In this document: piece by piece, positions 25,270 to 38,000 of the stretch
Layout of the letters: each line of letters begins with the position of its first letter
Numbering within the stretch: position 1 is the first letter of the stretch
Assembly: GCF_000003815.2 (NCBI RefSeq)
Contig: NC_049980.1
Location: 18,507,808-18,571,807, forward strand
DNA length: 64,000 nucleotides
Direction: 5' to 3'
From: Branchiostoma floridae
Taxonomy: Eukaryota; Chordata; Leptocardii; Amphioxiformes; Branchiostomatidae
Translations under genes and position numbers: made by a program
Notes under the pieces: model-generated
The model's input: the letters and a program-made list of their open reading frames with translations, nothing else
Databases searched by the model: none
Told to the model about the DNA's origin: nothing

Positions 25270-26760
25270 CATGTGGCAAGCTAAGATTAACTCTTAACAA
25301 TGTGATCATTCTTGGAGATTTCATCACCCCCTGTACTGATTGGGAATTTGGGATGCCAGCATAACGGACAATACTCAGAATCATTCAGGACAGGAAGAAA
25401 CTACTGCACTTAGTGGATAGCCACGAGCTATTCCAAACAGTTCAGGAAGCAACTAGAAATGGTAACATTTTAGACCTGGACTTAGGAAAAAACAACAAAA
25501 ACACAGTAGTTCTGGAAATAAGTGACCACGACATGGTTCTAGTGGCACCCAAACACTAAACAGAACAAAAAAAAATAAAAGGAAAGTGTACATTCGCACA
25601 AAATCTGATGAACTGGCTATCAAAAATGATCTTAAGTGATCTCATATGATGATTCAAAAAAATTAACTAAAAGAACAAAAGACATGTCAGTGGCTCAGAA
25701 ATGGGATGACTTCAAAGACAAAACAAAGCACACAATGTCATGCACATCCCTAGTAAAATGACAACAAGAAGATACAACTTGTCCTGGTTCAACAGGAACT
25801 TAACATGGTATGATGCAAATATGCAAGAGTGGTTCCCAAAACTACAGACCTGTTTCACTGACCTGAATTTCCTGTAAAATACATTATCCATAGCCATATC
25901 ATGAAACAGTTAGTCTTAGAGGGTCACAATATATTTACTGACCACCAACACGGGTTCAGAGAAAATTGATCGATATGTACAGAAATGCAGCTTATTCTAA
26001 CAGTTCATGACATAGCTGAGGTACTGAATAATACAAGACAGGTGGACGTACCAATACTCAATGTCACTAAAGCTTTTGACAAAGTCCCACATTGCAGACT
26101 AATGTCAAAATTGGATTACTATGGAATTCAAAGCACTACACTAAATTGGTTAAAGGCTTTCCTAATGAACAGGTAGCAAACGGTAGTAGTAGAGGGGAAG
26201 ACCTCAGCTCCAACATAAACGACTTGCCAGACCTGAGCTTGATACAAGTGTGAGGCTGATGATTGCCTGCAATATATACATGTACTAGTAGAGTTATCTA
26301 CAAAGAATGATTCACAACTTCTTCAGAAAGATCTAAACGCAATGGAAGAATGGCAAAGGTACATGGCTTAAGCAGTTCAATCCCGAAAAGTGCTACATAA
26401 TGCAAATAACAAACAAGCAAACCCCCAATGTAGGTCCCCTTACCAGTTCTGTGGTCAGACATTAACGACAACAAAAATGCACCCATACCTGGGTGCTATT
26501 TTAACAACAGGGCTGAAGTGGGGTATCCATGTGAACAAAATAACAACTAAAGCTAAACAGACATTGGAAGTGCTCAAATGCATGCCTAGCCAGGGTAAAT
26601 AATTTGCATACACGTAACTGGTAAGACTAAGCCTTGAATAGGAGTTTAATTTTAAAACAAAGAGCATTTGCAGATAGATATGCAAAAGCTAGGTGTGACA
26701 GGTACTAGTAATGTAACCAGCTGCTGCTGCTGCACCGTGAGTCTGCGACCCTGGTGTATT
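25270..26760 (+). pseudogene. Decayed CR1/jockey-like non-LTR retrotransposon
   Basis: Pieces of a LINE polyprotein appear in order on the plus strand but are broken by stops and frameshifts. From about 25302 an endonuclease piece reads VIILGDF with a following WEFG, and later ISDHDMV near 25515. From about 25925 a reverse transcriptase piece reads TDHQHGFRE, then QLILTVHDIAEVLN, then VTKAFDKVPHCRLMSKLDYYGI. In an active element the second of these would be the LLDFSKAFDKVPH motif. Near 26480 a late RT block reads MHPYLGAILTTGLKW. The FADD catalytic block is not intact. It ends near a GACCCTGGTGTATTATGCC stretch typical of a LINE 3' region. The copy cannot be active. Confidence 0.75.
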
Positions 26761-27886
26761 ATGCCAAAGGGCATTATACCTGCTATATACATTATATTGT
26801 AGATACAGATAGAGATAGAGTCCTCCCCAGAGGATGGAATAACGGAGGCCCTCCACTATACTCCTAGCCCAGCTCCACTATATACTACATGTACTTTTGA
26901 AATTGAGTGTGTTTCTTCCCTATTTTCTTGGTTAGTTTTGCTAAAATTAATGAAAATTCACAGATTTTTGTGTGTATCACTTTTCCAGTGGGCATTGTCT
27001 GCAAAAACTTGTGAATGGGCCATGATCAAAACAATAGTCATTTTGCCACTTTACAACAAAGGAATCACTATAATGTATTATATGAATAAATGTTATATTA
27101 ATTGGTATAATATGATTACATTACATTTGTACTTGTAGTTGTAGTATTTGACACCCTCTGTCATTGCAAAATGAACCCATTTTCATGAAAGCGCGGCGCC
27201 TTGGTTTGGGTTGTTTTTGCCAGCCCCTCCACTATACTAAAAAATTCTGGGGAGAACCCTGCAGATACCTGGATATGTTCTGGTCAGGGGTTATTCTGAT
27301 CTACTACACTGACACAAGGTCATGGACATTCTATTCATATTATGCACTTTTCATATTGCTTGCTATGGACCAAGTGAAAAATTATCAAGGAAAAATTCAA
27401 TTGCTGTGGCCCTATGAAGGAAGCAAATTTCTAAATGTTTTGTAATCATGCATGGCTTTAGTTTTGTGTCTTCTTCTATGTGCAGCTCCATTTGTAAACA
27501 ATATACAGTCAAGAATTGTCAGTGTGCATATTGTTATACCAGTTTACAATACTAAAATTTACATTTTAAAAATATGGCTTAATTGGCAATATCCTAGTCA
27601 CTTTACATGAAGATGGCAACTATTGTAGCATTAAATGTATTTGACCATTGGTATTGGTATTACATAACAATCATGATCTAAACAATACAGATACATGGGT
27701 GCATTGTGAGAGAGTGGTGGTGGGGAGAATTTTTATGGATTTTTCCCCTTCTTCCACAGTGGGGGTTATCTATGTATGAATTTTCAGAGGTTTCTTTTAA
27801 ATCACATGCATTGAATAGAAAAACATACATGAAATGGATACAAAACTAGAAAGGCAACATTTTTGCGAAAATTCAGTAAGTCTTAA
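26761..27886. other. Intergenic region
   Basis: I see no gene, RNA or clear repeat here. A 93-codon frame at 27164-27445 has no recognisable protein character. Confidence 0.35.
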
Positions 27887-29645
27887 GGGACCTGACGTTA
27901 TTTACTGGGGGGAGGGGGCTGGTGCAAAATAGGTCTGGTAAAAATTTTTCAATGCCCACCCCCCCCCCGCCCCAAAAAATTTTTCTATGGCCCTCCCCCC
28001 ACCCCAAAAAATTTTTCAATGCCCCCCCCCCAAATTTTTCCTTGCCTTTTCCATTACACACAGTCTGTCATTAAATAATATAGCAATAACAATAGCGGTA
28101 GCGTTGTTTGAACGTGACGACGATCGGGGTGTCAAGACCCGCGCGTCAACAAATTGCGCACGTTGGAGTCCAGTGCTGGGGCATATGTTATCTCCCAAAG
28201 TTTTACAACAGCCGAGTTTTCATTTTGATGACATATATACAAACATGTAGCACTTGATGTTGTTACACTCACGCTGCAACGGTTATAAGACTTACCATGT
28301 CTGATATCACTTCTCCGATCTACGTGAAAAAAGTCTCTGGTAACGTTTAAACTTTAATACGCAAGATCACGAAACTGAGCGTTTCCGCCAGACCGACGGC
28401 TAGCTGTTAAAGGCCGTCCAGGGATCGGAGGGCCAAAGGCCTGACCGGTGTCGGGGGTTAGGGGCATGCTACCCGGGAAATTTTGATATTTTTGATCCTC
28501 TAAAACGAAATTTCCCGCATTCTGTGAGGCAAAAAAATTTGGATTTTATGCGTCCACATCAACGAAGAGAAAAGCGGGCGGGGAGGGGCGGTAATCCAAG
28601 GCGATCTTTTCCACTACACGTACGAAATTTACACAAAAGAAAACAAATTAATGTTGTAGTTGGAAGAGACTTTCGTTACGAAAACCGCTTCAAGACTGCT
28701 TCAATCTTTCCAAAACGGGAGTTATTTCGGCCAATTGCAACCTACAAACTTGCCCAAAAAATTTCGCGCCACCATGATTGCGTCATATGCAGCAGAGAGC
28801 CCGCTGTCACGAAAGTAAACATCGTAATGTTTTATCCCGTTGCCGTCCGTGAACCATTCCGTATACAAAGAACAGATGCACGGAGGATTGATATTTATAC
28901 CAATTTTAGTTTCTATAGTTTTCTTAAACTTCGTGCGAACATGGAATCACACGAAAGAGGCGGCTGCAGAAAATTTCTGAGTATGGGGAGGGCGAACTAT
29001 ATCAACGTAATCCTTGGGGGGGTCCGGGGGCATGCTCCCCCGGGAAAATTTGGAAATCTTGACTATCTGAAACGATCTTTCCTGAATTTTGATGGGCAAA
29101 ATTTGCTGGCAGACTAAGCTAACTTTAATAGCCTTTCTATTAGAAGTTCACATGGTTTTGAGGGCGACGACGCCCCCAACGTATTTCCACGATTTCGAGC
29201 GCCGGGCATGGCACGAGCCGTCGCAAAGTAGGTCTGGAGAAATGTCATTCAAATGATGAAGTTTGGACCCTCTGAGACACGATTTTGTGCATTTTGAGGG
29301 ATAAACTTCGCTGGTAGACTATGCTAAATGTAATGACAATTTTCTGTCAGAGGAAGAGATTTTCGACGAGTGCCGAAGTGTTGTGTGCGCCAGAGGCGCA
29401 AGCCGTCGCAAGGGACGTCCAGAGAAAAATTGAAATCTTGACCATCTGAAACTTCATTTCCTGCATTTCAGGGGCACATTTTGCTTGTATTTATCATGGC
29501 CCCTAAGGCAATTTTTTTTCAATGGCCCCCCCCTCGGCTCAAAAATTTTTTCAATGGCCCCCCCCCCCTCGGCTCAAAAAATTTTTCAATGGCCCCCCCC
29601 ACCTATGCACCAGCCCTTCCCCCTCGGTAAATATCGTCAGGTCCC
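27887..29645. mobile_element. 1.76-kb DNA transposon with GGGACCTGACG inverted ends
   Basis: The left end GGGACCTGACGTTATTTAC, then a G-rich run and GGGCTGGTGCA, is the imperfect reverse complement of the right end (TGCACCAGCCC, then GTAAATATCGTCAGGTCCC). Just inside both ends lie repeated subterminal units made of CCCC runs, CAAAAAATTTTTCAATG and GGCCCC. The interior has several diverged copies of a GC-rich module containing GGGGTCCGGGGGCATGCTCC followed by a GAAATTTTGA-type segment. They lie near 28455, 29015 and 29385. A 197-codon plus-strand frame (28524-29117) spans part of these modules but has no transposase signature. I read it as non-autonomous. A TA or TTAA target site is possible but not clean. 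Confidence 0.7.
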
Positions 29646-30641
29646 TAACCATGGTCTTTGTCAATCTGTATGCACCCTAAATGACAATATTTTTCATGGA
29701 GCTTAGGTTAGGTGCACACATTATGTGAGGAAGTTGCGCATTAGCCGTTTCTTAATATCATGCCATACATCTGCATATATATTATCATTACAATGCAACT
29801 ACTGTGCTTATGGTAAGTACATGTACAAGTCAACTTTTATTGGAACAATAAAATCATTTTTTTGAAATTTTGCACAGTTATGACAATTGTATACCATTAG
29901 CGTGTACATGTACATGAAAAATTAGATTAAGTTCTCAACAAGCCTTGAAGGTCTCAAGAGCTAAGCTTAGATGTGACGATTACCAACCCTCAAACTTAAA
30001 TTCAGGTCAGCTACAGCAAGGACGTTAGATGATAATTTCCTTGGCTACAGATACACCTGATGCCAAATTCTTGTCACCTGGCTTTGAATTAGTAGTATGT
30101 GAGATTAAAAACATGGAAAATTGGAATAGCTTGCCTAGCTACATGTACAGCTTAATAATAGGGGCCTCGGGAATGTACCGACCAGTACGGTTTTCAAAAT
30201 CATCCGCTGCAGTCAATTTTCTTGTTTATTAAAGTTTCCTACAAAAAAAATTCTGCTCATCTACTAAATGTTAACTCCACTGTTAATAGGTACCCAAGGG
30301 CAGTTTGCAACATGAAAACTTCTTGCTGGTCAATAAAGTGCCGAGTTTTCCGAGAAGAAAGACGTAAACCTTTAGAGGTGCATTTGTTTTAGAATAGAAG
30401 TTTGATAAAAACTCTTGATAAAAAATCGTCACTTGTATTATTGTAATAATCCCAGGACGAAACCTCCAAGAACTTGATTATGAATGCATTTCTGGATGAA
30501 AAGTCTAGTAACCTTTGATCATTTGTACCATTAGGAGGTTATAACCTCCTTGCTTGTACCTATCTCCTAAGCCTGAAAAGCTATATACATGTGTATGTAT
30601 CTATAAAAATGCGATGTCCAACATGTTCTTAAATAATATTA
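29646..30641. other. Intergenic region
   Basis: No exon or RNA gene is seen. A short palindrome (AGGAGGTTATAACCTCCT) lies near 30534 and resembles the core of the palindrome in the NUDT17 intron. Confidence 0.35.
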
Positions 30642-31110
30642 CAGTCAAACCTGCCCAAGACGACCACCCGGGGGACCGGGCAAAAGCGGTCGATTTGGCC
30701 AGGTGGTCGGTTAGAAGAGAATAGTCTCACAACATGCCCGATGCATAGTTTAAATGGTTTCCGTTGTGTTTAATGGCAAATAGCAAGCACAGGCGCCTGT
30801 ATCCACCGCTATCTTCATTTTGAACATCGTAATGATAGTCAAAATCCGACTCAAACTGGCTGGCAAAGGCACAAAATCGTGCTAATTTATCATTGAAAAA
30901 TCGATGATACCTCAAGATTTGAAAATGACGCGGTCGCTATGCGCAGGGATTTGGTCCCGATTTTTGGCAGTCGCGGTTGCCTTGGCAACATTGTTAAGAG
31001 GTCACAGTTAATGCTTACGTCAATGGGGAAAATTTTCTGGACCAAAAAAAAGCGGTCGTAATGGCCAGGTGGTCGCTAAGAAGAGGTGGTCACTTGGGCA
31101 GGTTCGACTG
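30642..31110. mobile_element. Tigger/pogo-like MITE (469 bp, TA target site)
   Basis: The ends CAGTCAAACCTGCCCAAG and its near-exact reverse complement CTTGGGCAGGTTCGACTG flank the unit. Both are bordered by TA, as expected for Tc1/mariner-superfamily insertion. Subterminal AAAGCGGTCG, GGCCAGGTGGTCG and AAGAAGAG phrases occur at both ends. The interior has no transposase. A related single end (GGCCACCTGTCTATAATG, then GACTGTA) lies near 38880-38955. Confidence 0.8.
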
Positions 31111-32027
31111 TACTTTGTTTATATATATTACTGTTTTATGTATGTTGGATTAAGCCATAATGTTCTACACGAAGAACGTGGGCTTTCAAAGAAGAAGAAG
31201 AAGGATGGTTAATGGTTTCACATTCTTTAACTTTATCATGTTATCGTTAACTATGATAGTGTGCCATCTGTATACCACACCTTACGTACAAAAATCGCAC
31301 TATACATGGGCGCTTTGTCCGTAACGTTATGTTACAGCACAGGTGTGCAAATTATTTTACACCTCGGCTCGGTAAAGTCAAAACTCGACCGAATTTAGTC
31401 TTCAGAAGAGACATTTTTGACCATCACTGGTGACTACAAACAATTGGTAAAAGCCACGACGGGAAGATAACTAACCTGGGTGAACTTTGCTACGGTTGGA
31501 GAAGTTTCACCGGCCTTTTGCAGGTGCACCAAAATTCTTTTCATTGGTATCTCCGCCATATTGTCTCAGGAATGGGCCAGAATGAAATAGGGGGTTCCAT
31601 AACACAAATATAATTGCATCATCATACAGGAAAAAAACATTCTAAATCTATCATAACTAAACAAAATCATATTGTATAACCTTTCTGTTCGGTTACTTTA
31701 CTGGATATTTCCGTTTTTTACAGAAAGAAACTCTTCTTAAAAGTATCACCCCTCCTTTCAATATGATACATCCCAACCATGCACCGTCTAGCATAATTTT
31801 ACAGGTGATGTACAAAATCAATGCGCAAAGTATTCCAGAATGTGTTCTTCACCTAAATAGCCAATTAGGTACAAAATTCAAACTTAAACAGACAAAATAG
31901 CTACAGTTATTTTATCTATTCTATTAAAGAGTGAACTACAATGTTCGTTTTACCACTATCTTTCGAAACTATTTTCCAGAGGGCGGAGGCGGTTTGTTTA
32001 TGTGAGTCTGTGCTTAGGCTAAACAGC

Positions 32028-35000
32028 ATGGCTCAGTCTCAGGTGCGGTTGGGCGGCCTGCTTTTACAACATCAATATGGAGAGATTGTGGAGAATGTCG
32101 GCACTTTCTTGGCTTCCAAGGGATCTTTTGCACTCAGGGATATCACAGATGGCACCAAACTGGGAGTGAATGAGGTAGAAAGAGCTGAGAATATGCTGTA
32201 AGAAGAAGAAGAAGAAAGTTGTGGGAGGGGGGCGCGTTTTGCTGTGACAGTCTACCCTAGTATCAGTATGACATATATATCTTCATCTATACTTTACTGG
32301 GCAAAGACACCTAACGTTACTATGTTAAACAAATTATCTTGATACCTTGATACAGTGGAAGCCGCTTAATTGCACACCCAATTTGCCAGCGAATTTCGTG
32401 CAATTATCCGGCGTGTGCGATAATGCGGAGTTTGTCATTTGGACCGCACCACCACGGGCGGAGGGGCCTAGAGATGGTATGGGAGGTAGTATAATACAAA
32501 TTTGATATTCATTGACACAGAGAAAGCAGACACACATAATGTACATGTAGTTATTAACTTTATCCATAAATGTCAACAAAGAACTGGTGTTTTTTTTTAA
32601 ACTCAAAGAACGATAGGGATTGGAGTTCTTATCCGCTAGAGTAACAGTACATGTGCAACTTTATTTCTACCATACAGAACACATTCTCAAACCGCAAGCT
32701 TTGCATTGATAAATGCCATTCTTACAAGTAATACAGTATACAATTACAATTCAATAAAGATGTCTAAATCAGTGGCTCAGTACACATGTATGGACGTCGT
32801 AATAAAACAAGAACATCTTTTGCCGAAATATCCGAAGAAATCATAATGGCGTCGATCGATAGCTAAAACAACAACAAAGACGAACAAAACTCTGCTTGCA
32901 GTCGAAAATAATGAATTTGGTTTCACAATTTTGAGTTGAGATGACGGCAGGTGTGGCGATGATAAACGTCTCACCTGTCTTTGAATTACCCTTCGAGTTA
33001 CAAACTTCGAGTTATGTCCGTCTGTAGGACCCGAGTCGCTGTGTGGTTTCCGACTGGCTGCCAAGAACTTAGAACTACTGCACAAGTATTTCCCCGCGAT
33101 CCTAATTACAGTAAGGATTACAATTAGACAATGGACAGATAGAGAACAGTTGTTATTTAGTATGTCACAGCAAGTTATCTGCCAAATCGTAATGCCGGCT
33201 CTGACGACCTTCAACGGGCGGGCGTCTCTTCATGGTGCCGACCCCACAATATCGCTTTCTTTTGATCCCAATAACAATATCATACATGTTGTCAGTATAG
33301 CGCCTTTACAAAGGCAGTTATCGGTTTATTTGTACCGCGTACGACGATTTCTAGCACGCATTTTCTGTCAATTTGTCGACGATGTTTGACAAATTTTCGT
33401 GCAATTATCCGGCGTTGGTGATTTTTCGACGTGCAGATAAGCGAAGTCACTAACAATGGAGTGAATGGGAGACGGTTTGGGATTTGGAGATTCCGTGCAA
33501 TTACCCGAAGTGTGCGTTTATCCGAGGTGCAATTAACTGGCTTCCACTGTACTGCATCCAGGAAAGAAGGCCTCAGCCTGTTGTGTCCTGATCTTTGCTC
33601 TTCATGAACATCAACTTGGTTTGACGCATTTTTACACTGTGTGGGAATGTTAAAGTCTGCATGCAAACATAGACTTGAATCATGAGGTCGTATATGTACT
33701 TTGGTGATACTTATACCATATATGTGACTTAAGGGGATATAATGTTTTCAACATATTTACTAATGTTGCATTCTATATGTATACAACAGGTACAGCTTTA
33801 CAGCAAGTTTCAAAACTTTTGAATTTACATATAACATTTTGTGTTAGATTTACTAAATACGATGATTACCATTGGGAAGACTGCAACCAAAGTGCAACCA
33901 ATAAAATTCATGATATACACACGGATACCAACTTGCTGTTAATGTCAACCCACACATCTTTTTCAACATCAGATGGCTTTGCACACCTGTGCAATAGACT
34001 GACTCCAGCTGTCCTTCCAAAATAGCAGCTCAACATATAAGCGGTTGCAATGTTGTCAATGTTTTTGCATTTCTGTGTTTTCGTTTGCCACAAACTTAAA
34101 TAAAGTTGTACTTATAGCAGAACAGCACTGAGACACTGAACAGTGCTTAACATGATAGTAAAGCAGTCCAACTTATGGTAAGTTATTCACAGAATGATAC
34201 CTTTCCTTCGTTAGTAATAGACCATATTATATGTACAGATACAGTAGATAAAGTTACAAAAGAGTATGCATATGAGACAAATATTATATTTGCTGTCTTG
34301 TTTCAGGTAAAGAAAGCTTTGTGTGTATTGATCCAACATAACATGATGGACTTTGAAAAGAACAGACGTGGTCTAATTGAGTACACTGTTCACATCAACA
34401 AGGTGCTACTCATCACAAGATATCCCAGGTAAGACTGACATTCAATGTGGACATGTAACCATACATTTCAGTGATTCCAGTCCCCAATACATGTAATTTA
34501 GATTAAAAATTTAACACTCCTTTTTGTGTACAGAGCAGGGTAGTGGCCTAGTGCCCTTTGCTGCTTCTATAGCCCTTGGGCAGTTGTGCAAGCCCAACAG
34601 CAGAAGGCTAGTCCACTGGTAGTTGAGTGTGTTCAAGTGCATTTCTACCATAGTCTTTCTAGTATGTGCTGAACTTGCCTGGAGCAGAAAAAGCAGTATG
34701 CACCGTGGCCGATGGCCGATTGGAGCACCCTCGAGGTTAAATAAATGCTCAAATCAAACAAACAAACACGTATGACATGCAGAATGGACACAGCATAAAG
34801 GCAGCATGGCTAGTTAGTAGACCAGACTGAGTACTGTTACGTCAGAAATGAAAGTTCCTTATCTGAAAGTTATATGCTGTTTTACCATGGACAGATATAT
34901 CTACTGTGCCAAGACACTGTATGGAGATGTGGGTGAGTTCCTTGTGGAGGAACTGCTGAGTCATGGACAGATGCTGATGAGCCAGGTGTGCAGGAGGGTG

Positions 35001-38000
35001 TCTGATCGCATTACACAGGCTTTGGAAGGTCAGATCCACATGACTGTACAGTCATAATATGTAATTAAAAAGATTTTTAAAAAGATCTTTATCAAATTCT
35101 TAACAATTTTGAAAATCTCTTGGTTCTACCAAAGATGTACATGCATGAATATCCACTATTGATGATCACATTGATCAGTATTGAACTTAATTGAATAAAT
35201 TAACTTGATTATATTAAGAATGATATGAACAATGGAGATTTACTGACAATTTTATCGTCACTTTAGTCACTTATGATCAGATCCGTCTGTACTACATGTA
35301 CCCATGTTCTTGTGGTGTAAATGGTACATGTAAATACTATGTAAATGATACATCAAATTCCATGGATACTGAGGGCAGAGATTCAATTGGATATGGTGTA
35401 CATATACGGGGTTGTCCTTTAGTTAGAGTGGGGATATAAAACACACACTGTGAAAAGGGGAGCTTCAGGTGTAAGCCTCAGGTTTCATTTGCATGAAAAA
35501 GAACCCAACAAAGTTATTGGGAAGTGCTTCTTTTTAACTGGGCAGATTTTTTAAGGGAGGCATTAGTCAGATAGAGCCTAAAGCTGATGGCCCTATGTAT
35601 GGGGTGGCCTCATCAGGTGTTAGCCTCAAACCTAGATATTGAAAAAGCATCATGCTTCAATGCAGTCTGAGGTTTCCTTACCTTCCTTTATTGTGCCACA
35701 GAAGGCCAGTCGATGGATGAGTTCCAGGTGAGGAAGACATTTGTTGAGCTTGTGAAGACACACTTCTTACAGAGAGTGGCATCACCTCCATCAGACAGCG
35801 GAGACAATGCAGATTCAGAGACAGAACTGCAGGTCATGGAGAAAGAGATGTTCCTCATTCCACCTGCCATGGATATCGGTAACTGCAGCTTTCTTGTAGA
35901 AAATAAATTCTGAATCGGGAAATTAACTTGACGTTTTTTGGTTCACAGTTTTGTGGTTGTGAACTCATCATATCGCAGATATTTGCTTTGTCTTATCAAT
36001 TACATTGTGTTACTGTGCTGCCATGCGCCAACATACCCCATACCCCCATTACCATACTCCAAAACTGTTTTCTGCTAGCTTTCTAAGTTTGAGTGATGAG
36101 AAAGCCAAGAAAAATTATAACAATGGCAACAAAAACACAGTGACTTCGATTGGACTGTTTGCTCAGAATTCTACCTACAATATACCAGATAGCAACAAAA
36201 TATAATAAAAAATTAGTGTTATTTTGCCTCTCAATTCTGCCTAGAAATAGCCCTAGAATCTACCAGAGAGCTTCTAGATTTTAAAAAGTTCCTGGAGGAG
36301 GCCCCGCAAACCTCCCCTAAGAGAATAAGTTCCCCCTCTCATGCTGTCCCCTGACATAGCTGATGCTGGGCGTCCGTGGCCTTCAGCTACGTTATTACAC
36401 ATCCATCAGAAGTCTGCACAGTAGTTTGACCATGTTTTTCATGAAGTAGTGCTTTTACCGGAGGCTTATCAGTAGCATCTATCTCAAAGTTCATTATTGA
36501 GTAGTCAGCGAGTCAGGCTCTATACTTGCTTTGGTCCATATCTTGCTTGTGTCTGGATGGCCTTATCCTACATGCTACGAAGTAACTACCATACCGATAT
36601 CTCCTTTTATCATACATGCCTTCAGCAAGGATCTACTATAGGACCTTGAATGTTTTTCACTACTTTTCAGATTATAGTAAAGTTCACTCCAGTGTGACTT
36701 CTAGCAGCAAAAGGAAAAGAGAAGATGGGGAGGAGGGCGACAAGGTTGCTAAGAGACCTCGCAGTACATCTCCTCTGTCTGATGAAAAAAATGAGGTATG
36801 TCATCAGAAGAAAAGATTGAGATTTGTCATAAGATTGAAGTATGTACATCATTTGATCAAAATATTGACAACGGTATGATTGCCATTTGATGAAATAAGG
36901 CATTGGATAAAAAGATTTGGGTACATGTATGTCATTGGCTGAAATTAAAGATAAATGTATGCCATTAGATAAAAAGATTGAGGTATATCGCTTGCTGAAA
37001 ATTCTGAGGTGCGCCATTGGATGAAAAGATTGAGTTTAACTTAATCTTATGTGATGTACATGTTTATAGGCAATAAAATTTGACAGGCTTGTTAAAACTG
37101 TGAATCCAGCGGCCCATTACTCAATTTTATTTGTCCATTGATTCTTTTTAGTACAAATCCTAGGAGGCTGTCATATTTTTGTCCCAGTTCTTTGCTGTTT
37201 TCCAGCAAGCTCTGATTCTTTTTGTTTCACATGGTCCTCCATCATGTTGATATCCCAGGATGCTCCAGACAAAGGTGTTTATTGGCACGTCAACTTCACC
37301 AGATTTCACCAGTTTTTCCGGGACCAGTCGGTCCTGTCTGCTGTCAATAGTAAGATAGACAGGGTAAGGTTCCCTTCCTCAGTCATTCTTTTGTCATTGC
37401 TGGACAATTAAGCACCATTTGTAACTACTAAAAAAATAAGCATTTTTACTGTTACAAGAAGTCATAACTGTACTTAAATTGGCATTCCTTGTGCTGAAAT
37501 TATAGTAAATTATTGGACACGGCGTGCCAAGTTTGAGAGCACATGTCAACTTTTTAGCCTGATTTAATCGCGCTTCTTAGGCCCGTCCAACATTGCCACT
37601 CAGGAGGAGGAGGCTACTAGCTCCGGATAGCGGAGTTTACGTTACACAGACTATCAACTTTTATGTTCACTTATTTCCCAGTATGCGTGTGAAATCGTAC
37701 GGACAATGTTGCGCATCAGTGAGAAAACAACAGTGCCCTTAGCACCGACCACACATCCCATGTCATCTCATGAGGTTTGTCATAGTTTCTATTACAGTCC
37801 AAACCTAACTTATTAATAAGTTATTCTGCTTTGTCTTCTGTCAAACTCCATGTGTAATGATATTTTGATGGCTGATAGTGCAATGCAGCTTAATTACTGA
37901 AATGTAATTATTGGAATGGTAACTGCCATAATTTTACCGGCTACATGTACCCAAAAAGTGCTGCTGTGTAACATTGAAAACCTGTTCTCAAACACCTGGA

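Noticed and set aside
28524-29117. 197-residue plus-strand open frame
   Set aside because: It lies inside the 1.76-kb TIR element, spans repeated non-coding modules and has no transposase or other motif.
31941-32027. Upstream in-frame ATG adding 29 residues to POLR3C
   Set aside because: The added residues are not conserved and the family N-terminus aligns with the ATG at 32028; more likely 5' UTR.
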